Shown here: in pieces, positions 33,151 through 44,372 of the stretch | How positions within the stretch are numbered: the stretch's first letter is position 1 | Layout of the letters: each line of letters begins with the position of its first letter | Origin: Aquarana catesbeiana | Taxonomy: Eukaryota; Chordata; Amphibia; Anura; Ranidae | DNA: 64,000 bases | Assembly: GCF_042186555.1 (NCBI RefSeq) | Contig: NC_133329.1 | Location: forward strand, 76,338,557 to 76,402,556 | Direction of reading: 5' to 3' | Made by a program: the position numbers and the translations under genes | The notes under the pieces: generated by a model | The model's input: only the letters and a program-made list of their open reading frames with translations | Told to the model about the DNA's origin: nothing | Databases searched by the model: none

Positions 33151-34147
33151 ACTAGTTAAGTGGGACGCCTCATGAATGGGAAATCTGCCCGCCTGTGGAT
33201 ACAGATTGATCTTTGAGTTTTTGGATCCAGGAGTCTACTACTTCCACCCTTTTCTAAAGTAATGGCCCGTACACACACATACGAAAATCGGAAGTAAAAT
33301 TTCATCCGAACGATCTGCCGATTTTCGGATCATTAACATGGTGCTTTTGACAAAATTAACTGTCATCTCTGTCCGGCAGCGGCTCCTCCTCTGACCCGCT
33401 GTTGACTCACCAACAGTCCCATTCACTTTAATGGGATGGCTGGTGATGCGGCGGTGACACAACAAGGTGAGGGACGTGGTGGCAGCAGGTGAGTGGATGT
33501 CCACTAACAGGCACCGCCAAGATGGATCTGAAATGACAGGTGCTCTTTAAATGTAAGGACATATTCTTGCTGGTAGTTAGAATCTTTAATATTTGCAAAC
33601 AAAATGAAGGTTTCCTATTTAAACTAATAAGCTGTCAGGTTAGTAAAACAGCGATATCGGAATTGATTCAATCATACAGTTTGTAGTGTACATAGACTTG
33701 CAAAACAATAGGATAAAAGAATATTCCTGAACTTTGTCTTATCTCATGGTTACTGTGAAATTGTGTGAATGCATCAATGCAGTGCATGTTATCTCAGCTT
33801 GCAGAGCTTGGATTCATTGAATGAGTTTACCAAAAATGTAAATATTGTAAACTAGAGCCTCATGCTACATAACTAAGCTCCATTTCATGCTGAATAAACT
33901 AAAATATTAATGTATCTTAAATAGAAGGCTATCTTTAGATAGATTTTTACTCCAAAAGCATTGTATTAAAATTTGATAAAATTATAAAAAAATCGATATT
34001 TTTTAATTATTTTTATTTATTTTTTTTTATAAATTTTTATCCACCCTGCTTTAATGTATGTCATCATCAGATGGGGAAAAGATGCATTTAATTGGCTAAA
34101 TTAAATTCCTACAGATACAACCATGTCTGGCCTTCCTTAGTCTCCTA
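33151..34147. other. Non-coding, partial MITE end at 33265
   Basis: GGCCCGTACACACACATACG (33264) resembles the Harbinger-like MITE terminus, and AAAATCGG/CCGATTTT pairs occur just inside. No right end was found. The rest is AT-rich with no gene. Confidence 0.4.
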
Positions 34148-34307
34148 TAAGGCTAGATTCACACCCATGGCATTTTTAGTGCTTTTTGCATTTTGCAGAT
34201 TTGCACTACAGTCCATCCAACATGGTTTCCTATGGAATACGTTCTGTAGTGCAAATCTGCAAAATGCAAAAAGCACTAAAAATGCCTAGGTGTGAATCAG
34301 GCCTAAT
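34148..34307. mobile_element. Near-perfect palindromic MITE, 160 bp
   Basis: TAAGGCTAGATTCACACCCA is mirrored by TAGGTGTGAATCAGGCCTAA. The inner arms GGCATTTTTAGTGCTTTTTG, CATTTTGCAGATTTGCACTA and their complements match almost without mismatch. The loop is about 40 bp. The terminus is related to those at 15745, 43132 and 44373. Confidence 0.85.
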
Positions 34308-34754
34308 ATATTCTCTCAGACTTCTCTTCTCCCCATAGCCAACATTGTTCTGTGTTTGTTATATAAAAAAATAAAATATGTATACACCAAATTGATGCCG
34401 AAACTTCAGTGCTCCAAGTAAACTTATTTTGGTGTAGAAAACAACTTTATACAGGTAATTGTGCAACCAAAGCACCAGTGCTGCAAAGTGAGCTTATTTC
34501 GGTGTGTATATAAATGGGTAGAAAGTCCATATATATGTGGCCAATCTTCCTCAGTGATGGTGTCACCTCCAATGTTTTTCCTGGAAAATGAAGTGTGCTC
34601 AGAGAGCTGCACCTCCATGCTGATGAACAGCTTCCCATCCAGTAACATACCAGTATTTTTTTGGATAGTGCAAAGGGATCAGAACCCATGTCAGTTTTTA
34701 TTCCTATCTGTGCCCCTGATAGGGAGATTCATCCTCCCTATTTATCCTGATTAC

Positions 34755-35766
34755 TAGACATCTGCAGAATGAAAAAATTTGTTTTGTTTATTTACATAAG
34801 TTCATTTTGTTTAATTAGTTTTGTTTATTGGTATTCAAATTTTTTGACAAATTTTCAAATCCATTTTAAATAGTTTTTAATTTGTTTTCCAATTTCCAAA
34901 GATGATAAAAATAAAGGAATTGAATAGAAAATAAAGGAATAGAAAAGAATATAACAGAAAATAAAAGAATGGAATATAATAGAGTAGCATAGAATTAAAC
35001 AAAAAATACAATAAAAAGAATATAGCCATTTCCCAAAATTCAACTAGAATCCATTTGAATAGATTAGAATAGAAAATAACAATAGTATAGAAAAGACAAT
35101 ATAATATAACCATCCTCCCATTCTAATCTATTCTATTCAAATAAATTCTATTTGATTTTTGGAAATGGTTAAATTCTTTCTATTCTTTGAATTCTATTTT
35201 TCTATTTGTTTACTCTATTCTTTTCTAATCTAATTTATTTGAAATTCAGATTTCAGAAGATGGTTATATTCTTTCTCTTCTATTTTGGATTCGTTTAAAT
35301 TCAGTACTAAGCATACATACATATTCCCTAAGGAACTCCCTAAATGAATCTAATGTTATCTGGTCTAGACGGCTTCAATCTATGACTTGGGTATCATGTC
35401 AACCAATGGGTACTGTGTACTTTGTAAAACTGGATATTATTATTGTTTTTTTTTCGTGTGTCATATATATTCTGAGTGAGCGGGAGGTGGAGGGATGGCG
35501 GAGTTGTTGAAGGGGGGTGGTCTGGGGGTTGTTTTATTTATTTTTTAAATTTTTTTGGGGGGGGGGGGGTTGGTTTGGTGTGATATCTATTTTTGTGGCT
35601 TTGTCTGTATTGTGTCAATGTTATTTTCATATAAAATAATAAAAAGTATTTGATTTAAAAAAAATTCAGTACTATTGTAACTCAGAAATTCGGATACATC
35701 CGAGTTCCTGAAAACAAAAAATTTGCCTGAATTTCATTTTGGAATGAAACAAACTGCACAAGTCTG
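34755..35766. mobile_element. Non-autonomous hAT element with perfect 8-bp duplication
   Basis: CTGATTAC flanks both sides (34747-34754 and 35767-35774). The ends are TAGACATCTGCAGAATG and, reversed, CAGACTTGTGCAG. The interior is a long A/G-rich run of AATAGAA/AATAAAGGAATAGAA words, later mirrored by TTCTATTCTTT-type words, then an inserted L1 tail. No transposase is encoded. Repeat E continues on both sides, which confirms the insertion. Confidence 0.85.
35309..35661 (+). mobile_element. 5'-truncated L1-type retrotransposon 3' end
   Basis: A 353-bp segment ends in AATAAAAAGTATTTGATTTA and an A tail and is flanked by AAATTCAGTACT (35297-35308 and 35662-35673), a 12-bp duplication. It contains a G-rich tract (35560-35571) as in L1 3' UTRs. 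The poly(A), long duplication and 5' truncation are the signature of target-primed reverse transcription. The L1 assignment is from memory of frog L1 tails, with no ORF to confirm it. Confidence 0.75.
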
Positions 35767-36360
35767 CTGATTACCATTTATCATCGAAAGTGAAAAAAAA
35801 TCCGGAATTTTGGATTATGAAAAGTGAGGGGGGGGGGGGTATTCCAATGGGGACACTAGTTCTTGTGACCCGGGGGCCCAAGAGACTTCCTTAATTTGCA
35901 GGGATCTCCTCACTTCCTGTTTGAACCTCTGAAAGGGACAAAGATAGCAAAAAAACCTTAATGGGGGTTATAACCCTCCCTTACTTTATCCAAAATGGGG
36001 GGGGGGGGGGTTTACCTATAGGCTTGCTTTAATTGAACAAGCTGAAGTTAGATGCTTAGTAAATCAACCCTATAGAAAAATATTTGTTTAAAACTGAATT
36101 TTAAAGTTCAAGTGCACGTCACTATAAAAAGGTAAATGAGCAACTCCTCTACATGGTAAAGTAATGCACAAAATGTCAATGATGGCATTTAGTAGAACCT
36201 TGTTGAAAGCTTTATAACATTAGCTGGGCAACATTATAATTCTATTAAAATGTAGTAATGGATTGCCAGGGAATAAATACAGAAATGGTGGGGGGGAGAA
36301 CCCAAATGAAGAAAAATAAATATATGTGTGCCATATTTTATTAAATTTACCTGGATGGCC

Positions 36361-38588
<2,228 letters not shown>

Positions 38589-38590
38589 TG

Positions 38591-38708
<118 letters not shown>

Positions 38709-38784
38709 AGCAATAATTGTAATACAAAACTTTTTTTCTTAGGCCAAAACGTGAGGAGCCCCTTTGTAAAATTTCATCTCCAGT

Positions 38785-38945
38785 TAAGAGCTGATCTCTT
38801 TAACATCCAACCTGAGACAAAAATCTTGTTTAACCACCACCCAGCTGGAGAAAGACAGGTGTGGTCCTTGTGATGTGAACAATACAGATGCATCAGTGCT
38901 AAAACTGTTTTTCCCTACAGGTATGGTGATCTAGTAATATACTAA
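38785..38945 (+). repeat. Repeat D, copy 2
   Basis: Matches 30516-30715 (CAACCTGAGACAAAAATCTT, CCACCCAGCTGGAGAAAGAC, GGTATGGTGATCTAGTAATA). It is immediately followed by the Harbinger-derived remnant. Confidence 0.75.
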
Positions 38946-39010
38946 AGCCTAGTGTTCGACACGTTTCTTTGGTTATTCTGCACGTTTTTTCTGGTTTTCA
39001 CATTGCAGAA

Positions 39011-39744
39011 ATGAATAGATCCAGGCTTGCAAAAGCTATAATTGGAATTATGGCTGGTCTAATTGTCCTGAGCCTGAAACTAAAAAAAAGGACCAGGCGA
39101 AGAACCCGGTGTAAGGCATGCCATTTGACCAGTGGAAAGTCCTCAGACAGGCATCTCCTTCGGGAACTACAGGAAAACAACCCGGATGATCCACCATCTC
39201 AGGTAGATACTGGGTTGTTTTCTACTTTTGCCATGGTTTCCTAAGAGTCTTTGTGATATGTTCATTATATGAGCTTGTTTTATGGGTTGTGCAGTAGTAA
39301 CATAACTGGCTAAGTTCAATAAACCACCTATAGGCTATGAATTTCAGAAAATATTATTGCGCTTTGCTGATCAAGTTCTTTTTCCAATCCTAGGAACTTG
39401 ACAATAATGAGGATGTCATTGCGTCCACTCCTGTTGGACCAAGGCACAAGGCCAAAAAAAGAAGAAACCTATCGGATGCCACATCTTCCTCCTTACAAAA
39501 GGCAACTTCAGCTCTACAACAAAAGCCTGATGATTGTGATGGGTTTGACCTTCTCACCGCAAACCGATTAAGGAAAATGTCAGATGAACAACGCAATTTG
39601 GCTGAAAGTTTGGTCCTAGAAGTCCTGCATAAGGGGGTCAATGGACAATTGTCTGCAACCATACATTTGTCTGACAGTCAAGTCTTGACACCACACCTAC
39701 CAATACCACCACCATACCATTCTAATCCTATGCCATCCCTATGA
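39011..39744 (+). pseudogene. Harbinger-derived two-exon fusion (transposase N-end + MADF/BESS-like C-end), 180 aa if spliced
   Basis: Exon 1 (39011-39202) has an AG acceptor-like CATTGCAG just upstream. It encodes 64 residues: a hydrophobic stretch (IIGIMAGLIVLSL), a basic run (KLKKRTRRRTR) and HLLRELQENNPDD, as at the start of PIF/Harbinger transposases. It ends CAG|GTAGAT. The intron 39203-39393 ends CAATCCTAG. Exon 2 (39394-39744) continues in the same phase for 116 residues and contains NRLRKMSDEQRNLAESLVLE then VLHKG, which resembles the C-terminal helix of the Myb/MADF partner protein of Harbinger elements. The DDE core of the transposase and the DNA-binding part of the partner are absent. 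It looks like an internal-deletion derivative. Family assignments are from memory, and the splice junction is predicted. Confidence 0.6.
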
Positions 39745-39982
39745 CAAGTTGGAACTACCCTCCAATGGAAAGGTCCCTGGTCACAGGAGTTTAATTATAT
39801 GCAACTGTAGAAAAAAATGTTGTTGGTTCCATTTGCCAATTTTTCAAATACTAGTTATATTGAACTTTTGTGCAGCACTTTAATTCTTTTTTTTTGATCG
39901 TTATTCTATCAACTTTTAATTTTTTAAGTTTCTTGGTAAACGCAAAGGTTAAAATTTTTTTTGGAATTTTGTTCAAAAGTTC

Positions 39983-39988
39983 AATAAA
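39983..39988 (+). terminator. Poly(A) signal after the Harbinger-derived exons
   Basis: AATAAA followed by a T-rich stretch, 239 bp after the stop of exon 2. It would serve the remnant transcript. Confidence 0.5.
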
Positions 39989-40124
39989 GACTTTTTTTTT
40001 GGCAATTACACTTGTCTGCTTCTTTCTACATTACACATGTTAATCTTTGTCAGCATGGTCAGGCTCTTTAGTCTAGGCTCAGACCACATTACACGTTCCT
40101 GTTTACTGCCGTCTCAGTCTAGAC

Positions 40125-40383
40125 CAGTGGTCTCTAAACTACGGCCCTTTGCTTGCTGTTATCCAGCCCTTGGGGTGCTATTTTATTGACTGAAACCAAT
40201 GAAGGGCACAATTCCTCCCAATGACACCAACAATGGGGCCCACTGAAACCAGTGATGGGGCACAACTTCTCCCACTGACACCAATGATTGGGGATTTTGT
40301 ACTCCTGATGGCCACAGTCTGGCCATCTAAAGTCCTAAAGGACAGTAAACTGGCTCTTTGCTTAGAAAGTTTGGAGACCCCTG
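40125..40383. mobile_element. hAT-type MITE with 8-bp duplication
   Basis: The ends CAGTGGTCTCTAAACTACGG and AAGTTTGGAGACCCCTG are inverted, as in hAT elements. The flanks GTCTAGAC (40117-40124) and ATCTAGAC (40384-40391) differ at one base. The interior has degenerate ACTGAAACCAATGA-type tandem words. No ORF. Confidence 0.85.
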
Positions 40384-40565
40384 ATCTAGACAAAGTAGCC
40401 AAATTCTGCTTTGTTAGAAGTATGATGCTTTGGGGGGGGTTGTTTTAAGGCCTTCTTGGAATGGACAAATTAGGTTTGCTGCTGCACAGAAATACACAAA
40501 CTGAAATCTTTGCAAAGAACCCATGACATTTCGTTGCAGACTCGGTGGTCACTCTGTCAGCAATG

Positions 40566-41060
40566 CTTTAACCACTTCAGCTCTGAAAGGTTTACTTTCT
40601 TCATGACTAGGCCATTTCTTGCGATACCGCCCTGCGTTACTTTAACTGACAATCGTGCGACGCTGTACCCAAATAAAATTGTGTTTTTTGTTTTTTTTTG
40701 TTTTGTTTTGTTTTAATTTTTTTCCCCCCACAAGTAGAGCTTTCTTTTGGTGGTATTTGATCACCTCTGCAGTTTTTATTTTTTGCTCTATAAACAAAAA
40801 AAGAGTGACCATTTTGAAAAAAAAAAAAAAATATATATATTTTACTTTCTGCTATAAAACACACCCAATAAAAAAAAAAAAATGTAAAAAATTTGTCTTC
40901 AATTTAGGCCAATCCTGTATTATGCTACGTGTGTTTGGTTAAAAAATATAACTGTATATTGCTTGGTTTGTGCAAAAGTTATAGTGTCTGCAAACTGTGG
41001 GATAGATTTATGTACCGGTAATTTTTTTTCTTTTTTTTTTTTTCCTAGTAATGGCGGCAA
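40566..41060 (+). repeat. Repeat family A, partial copy
   Basis: Begins TTTAACCACTTCAGCTCTGA and carries GACTAGGCCATTTCTTGCGA, GAGCTTTCTTTTGGTGGTAT and CTCTATAAACAAAAAAAGAG. It is followed directly by a second partial copy. Confidence 0.75.
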
Positions 41061-41079
41061 TCAGCATTTTTTTTTCTGA

Positions 41080-41592
41080 CAATTGAAATTGTGGGGTTTT
41101 TTTGTTTTGTTTTTTATTCCCCCCCCCCCCCCACAATTTAAGCTTTCTTTTGGTGGTATTTGATCACCTCTGCAGTTTTTTTATTTTTTGCTCTATAAAC
41201 AAAAAAAGAGCGACCATTTAAAAAAAAAAACAAAAAACAATATATTTTACTTTCTGCTATAAAACACACCCAATTAAAAAAAAAAAAAAAAAAAAAAAAG
41301 TCAAAAATTTGTCTTCAATCTAGGCCAAACCTGTATTATGCGACATGTGTTTGGTTAAAAAATATAACTGTATATTGCTTGGTTTGTGCAAAAGTTATAG
41401 CGTCTGCAAACTATGGGATAGATTTATGTAATTTTTTTTTTTTCTAGTAATGGCGGCGATCAGCGTTTTTTTTTTTTTTTCTGACAATTGCGTGGTCGTG
41501 CGACACTGTACACAAATTCCCCCCCCCCCCCCCAAACAGAGCTTTCTTTTGGTGGTATTTTGATCACCTCTGGGTTTATTTTTTGCACTATG
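41080..41592 (+). repeat. Repeat family A, two further tandem partial copies
   Basis: The block from GACAATTG through TTTAGCTTTCTTTTGGTGGTA to AATGGCGGCGATCAGCG is repeated after the 40566 copy. A third partial starts near 41482 (GACAATTGCGTGGTCGTGCG). Internal tandem duplication of a family A segment of about 410-440 bp is the simplest explanation. Confidence 0.7.
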
Positions 41593-41825
41593 AGCGCTGT
41601 AAATACTGAATTTCAGCTGTCTTCAGGTCGGTCACGGGACTCGCGGCCGCTTTCCAGCTGTGATGGATGTCTTCTGCGGGACGGGCCACGATCACCCTCT
41701 GACGTCAGAGGGGGAGATCACATGGCCAATCGTCTCCTCCGCAGAAGCCACCCATCGGAGCTGGAAAGCGGCCGCGAGTCACGTGACCGGCCTGAAGACA
41801 GTTAAAATTCAGTATTTACAGCGCT
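41593..41825. mobile_element. GC-rich foldback element, 233 bp
   Basis: AGCGCTGTAAATACTGAATT and its mirror AATTCAGTATTTACAGCGCT form the outer arms. CAGCTGTCTTCAGG, GACTCGCGGCCGCTTTCCAG and their complements form the inner arms, so each arm has a GCGGCCGC octamer. The loop contains the palindrome TCTGACGTCAGA. It interrupts the third family A copy. No ORF. Confidence 0.8.
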
Positions 41826-42444
41826 CGGTTTTAAATACAACTTACACAGTATGCTATGCCAGCCTCTAATAGAGGGGCTGGCAGTAGGGTTGCCACTTTT
41901 TCTTCAAGCCAAACCCGAACACTTTAGCGGCGCACAGAAATTTTTTTTCTTTTAGTATACACATAAAGAGAGAGAATAGTAATGCGGTGCACATAGTGGC
42001 CCCTCACCCTCCTGTCAGGCCCTGTTCCAAGCTACATTCCTGTCTGGGTTTCAGGTTGGCTGAAACCCGGACACATGATTCAAACCCCGGACTGTCCGGG
42101 TGAATCCTGGACAGTGACAAATTTTTTATTTTAATATTTAAAATAATAGCGGCGTGGGGGGCCGTGCCCGGCCAGAGACAGAGAGGTCCCTGACAAGGAG
42201 GAAGGGGGGGGGGGGGGTGAGGAGGGAGAGAGGAGAGCAGGCAGCCTATCACAGAGGGAGGCACTTTGACCACGATGATTAGGGCGGAGCTGCCCTGGTT
42301 ATCGTGGTCTGTTTAGAGAGGGCATACAGGAAGTGGCAGGTTTAGGGTTTTTTTTTTTTTTTTACAGTTTAGAGGGGGGCAGATTACATAGCTCAAGCGC
42401 TGTGCTGTGTAATCTGCTTTAAGAGACCAGAATCTACATTGTTA
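41826..42444. other. Non-coding, degenerate repeat
   Basis: CAGTAGGGTTGCCACTTTTT at about 41890, CAAGCCAAACCCGAACAC and GAAACCCGGACACATGATTC suggest a worn hAT-type repeat. A pure G run is at 42206-42218. No gene. Confidence 0.35.
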
Positions 42445-42545
42445 ACCCAAAAACAAAAACGCTTTAATTGAACAAGCTGAAGTTAGAAGCTGATTGGCTA
42501 CCATACACAACTGCAGTAGAGTTTGCACTCTCCAGTTTGAGTAAA
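42445..42545. mobile_element. Half of a MITE (TTTGCACTCTCCAGTTT end)
   Basis: TTAATTGAACAAGCTGAAGT, TAGAAGCTGATTGGCTACCA and TTTGCACTCTCCAGTTTGAG form one arm. The complementary arm, AAAACTGGAGAGTGCAAAAT and AAACCAATCAGCTGCAAGGT, lies at 43035-43110, about 500 bp away and on the far side in the wrong order. The two are therefore separate broken copies. Confidence 0.6.
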
Positions 42546-43024
42546 GCAAGTCTTGTATGTCAGATTTGGAAAGTTTAAATGATGCATTTTATTGGCTAAA
42601 CTAAGATATAAAATCCTGGAAGTAGCGGAATCATTTTCAGAATTTACTAAAGCCTGAGGAAGTGATCTAATGAGTCCCAAAAGCTTGCATCTTTAATAAC
42701 TTAAAACATAACTCGCAATAATTCTAGCACCAGACCTCCTGTGCAACTCTAAACTGGTAACCTGGAAAGGCGTTTAAAGCACCGCCTATGGAGAATTTTA
42801 AGCTCCATAGGAGCCACAAGCAGGAGGAGTCAGCAGGACATTCCACGGTCTTTCTTCACATACACGGTGTTCACCCAGACTACAAGAGCCGCCCTACTTC
42901 ATTGTCATCGGGAATTGTACATGAGGTCTATCTTCTGAACAGAGCACTATAAGCAAAAAAACAAAAAACAAAATTGGTTTTATTTCGCTGTCATGGAAAA
43001 AGATCTGCAAGGTTCTAGTGCACA
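42546..43024. other. Non-coding, fragments of repeats
   Basis: The words CTAGCACCAGACCTCCTGTG and AACTCTAAACTGGTAACCTG at 42725 are a family B fragment. GATGCATTTTATTGGCTAA (42580) and GAGTCCCAAAAGCTTGCATC (42672) are a small repeat also seen at 34083. No gene. Confidence 0.45.
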
Positions 43025-43235
43025 CATGGGAGTTGATTTACCAAAACTGGAGAGTGCAAAATCTGATAATCTGGTGCAGCTCTGCATAGAAACCAATCAG
43101 CTGCAAGGTTTTATTGTCAAAGCTTAAAGTATAAGGCTAGGTTCACACACATACGAATTGGATGAGTTTTGAACCACACATCTAATTCGCATGACATGTG
43201 AAAGAACATTGCTTTCTATTGTGCCTGTTCACATA

Positions 43236-44156
43236 CACTATATTGCGAAAAGTATTGGGACACCTGCATTTACACGCACATGAACTGTAATGGCATCCGT
43301 AGGGTTCAATATTGAGTTGGCCCACCCATTGCAGCTATAATTGCTTCAACTCTTCTGAGATGGCTGTCCAGAAGGTTTAGGAGTGTGTCTATGGGAATGT
43401 TTGACCTTTCTTAAAGGAACGCATTTGTGAGGTCAGGCACTGATGTTGGACGAGAAGGCCTGGCTCTCAGTCTCCGCTCTTATTTATCCCAAAGGTGTTC
43501 TATCGAGTTATGGTCAGGACTTTGTGCAGGCCATTCAAGTTTCCCCACCCCAAACTCGCTCATCCGCACTATATTGCCAAATGTTTGGCCACCCTTCCAA
43601 ATCATTTGGTGGCGGGGGGATTATGATGTGGGGCTGTTTTTCAGGGGTTGGGTTTGGCCCCTTACTTCCAGTGAAGAGAACTCTTAAGGCGTCAGCATAC
43701 CAAGACATTTTGGACAATTTCATGCTCTCAACTTTGTGGGAACAGTTTGGGGATAGTCCCTCCTTGTTCCAACATGACTGCGCACCAGTACACAAAGCAA
43801 GGTCCATAAAGACCTGGATGAGCGAGTTTGGGGGTGGAGGAACTTGACTGGCCTGCACAGAGTCCTGACCTCAACCCGATAAAACACCCTTGGAATGAAG
43901 TGGAGTGGAGACTGTGAGCCAGGCCTTCTCGTCCAACATCAGTGCCTGACCTCACAAGTGTACTTCTGGAAGAATGGTCAAACATTCCCATAGACACACT
44001 CCTAAACCTTGTGGACAGCCTTTGCAGAAGAGTTGAAGCTGTTATAGCTCCAAAGGGTGGGCCAACTCAATATTGAACCCTACAGACTAAGAATGGGATG
44101 CCATTGAAGTTCACGTGTGTAAAGGCAGGTGTCCCAATACTTTTGGCAATCTATTG
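43236..44156 (+). mobile_element. Foldback Tc1-like element
   Basis: Flanked by TA (43234-43235, 44157-44158), with ends CACTATATTGCGAAAAGTAT and, reversed, CAATAGATTGCCAAAAGTAT. The left 330 bp (43236-43566) are an inverted copy of the right 330 bp (about 43820-44156), including GGTTCAATATTGAGTTGGCC and GTCAGGCACTGATGTTGGAC. At 43567 a second TIR-like start, CACTATATTGCCAAATGTTT, opens the forward-oriented part. The forward part encodes broken DDE-domain remnants: GGGGIMMWGCFSG (glycine-rich box), LFQHDCAPVHKARSIKTW (second Asp block) and a damaged SPDLNP region. No intact transposase. Confidence 0.85.
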
Positions 44157-44372
44157 TATGTCTGGTGCAGCCGAAGTGTGGATTCAGAGACAATTGAAAG
44201 AGTTCTGTCAGTTTTCTGAGCAGTGTGGTCCGGGTTAGGTTCAAATTCAGGCCCATTGACTACTTTGGGAACGCTTCTGAATCGCACATGTCATTCATTT
44301 GTGAACCGTATAAAATCCTGACCTGATCCTGATCAAAAACTGACCTGAAATGCTGAACAACTACTTTGTCTA

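Larger units (their letters stand above)
34680..36360. repeat. Repeat E, copy 1 (host of nested insertions)
   Basis: The two parts, 34680-34754 and 35767-36360, share order and wording with 46000-47060: TTTTTATT..CTGTGCCCCTGATAGG and ATTCATCCTCCC; then CCAATGGGGACACTAGTT, TTCCTTAATTTGCA, GGGACAAAGAT.GCAAAAA, TTATAACCCTCCC, TTAATTGAACAAGCT, GTAAATGAG.AACTCCTCTAC and TTAGCTGGGCAACAT. The two copies carry different insertions, so each serves as the empty-site control for the other. Confidence 0.8.

Noticed and set aside
42445..43110. A single MITE spanning the two TTTGCACTCTCCAG arms
   Set aside because: The arms face the wrong way for one element (right-type arm first, left-type arm second), so they are two broken copies.
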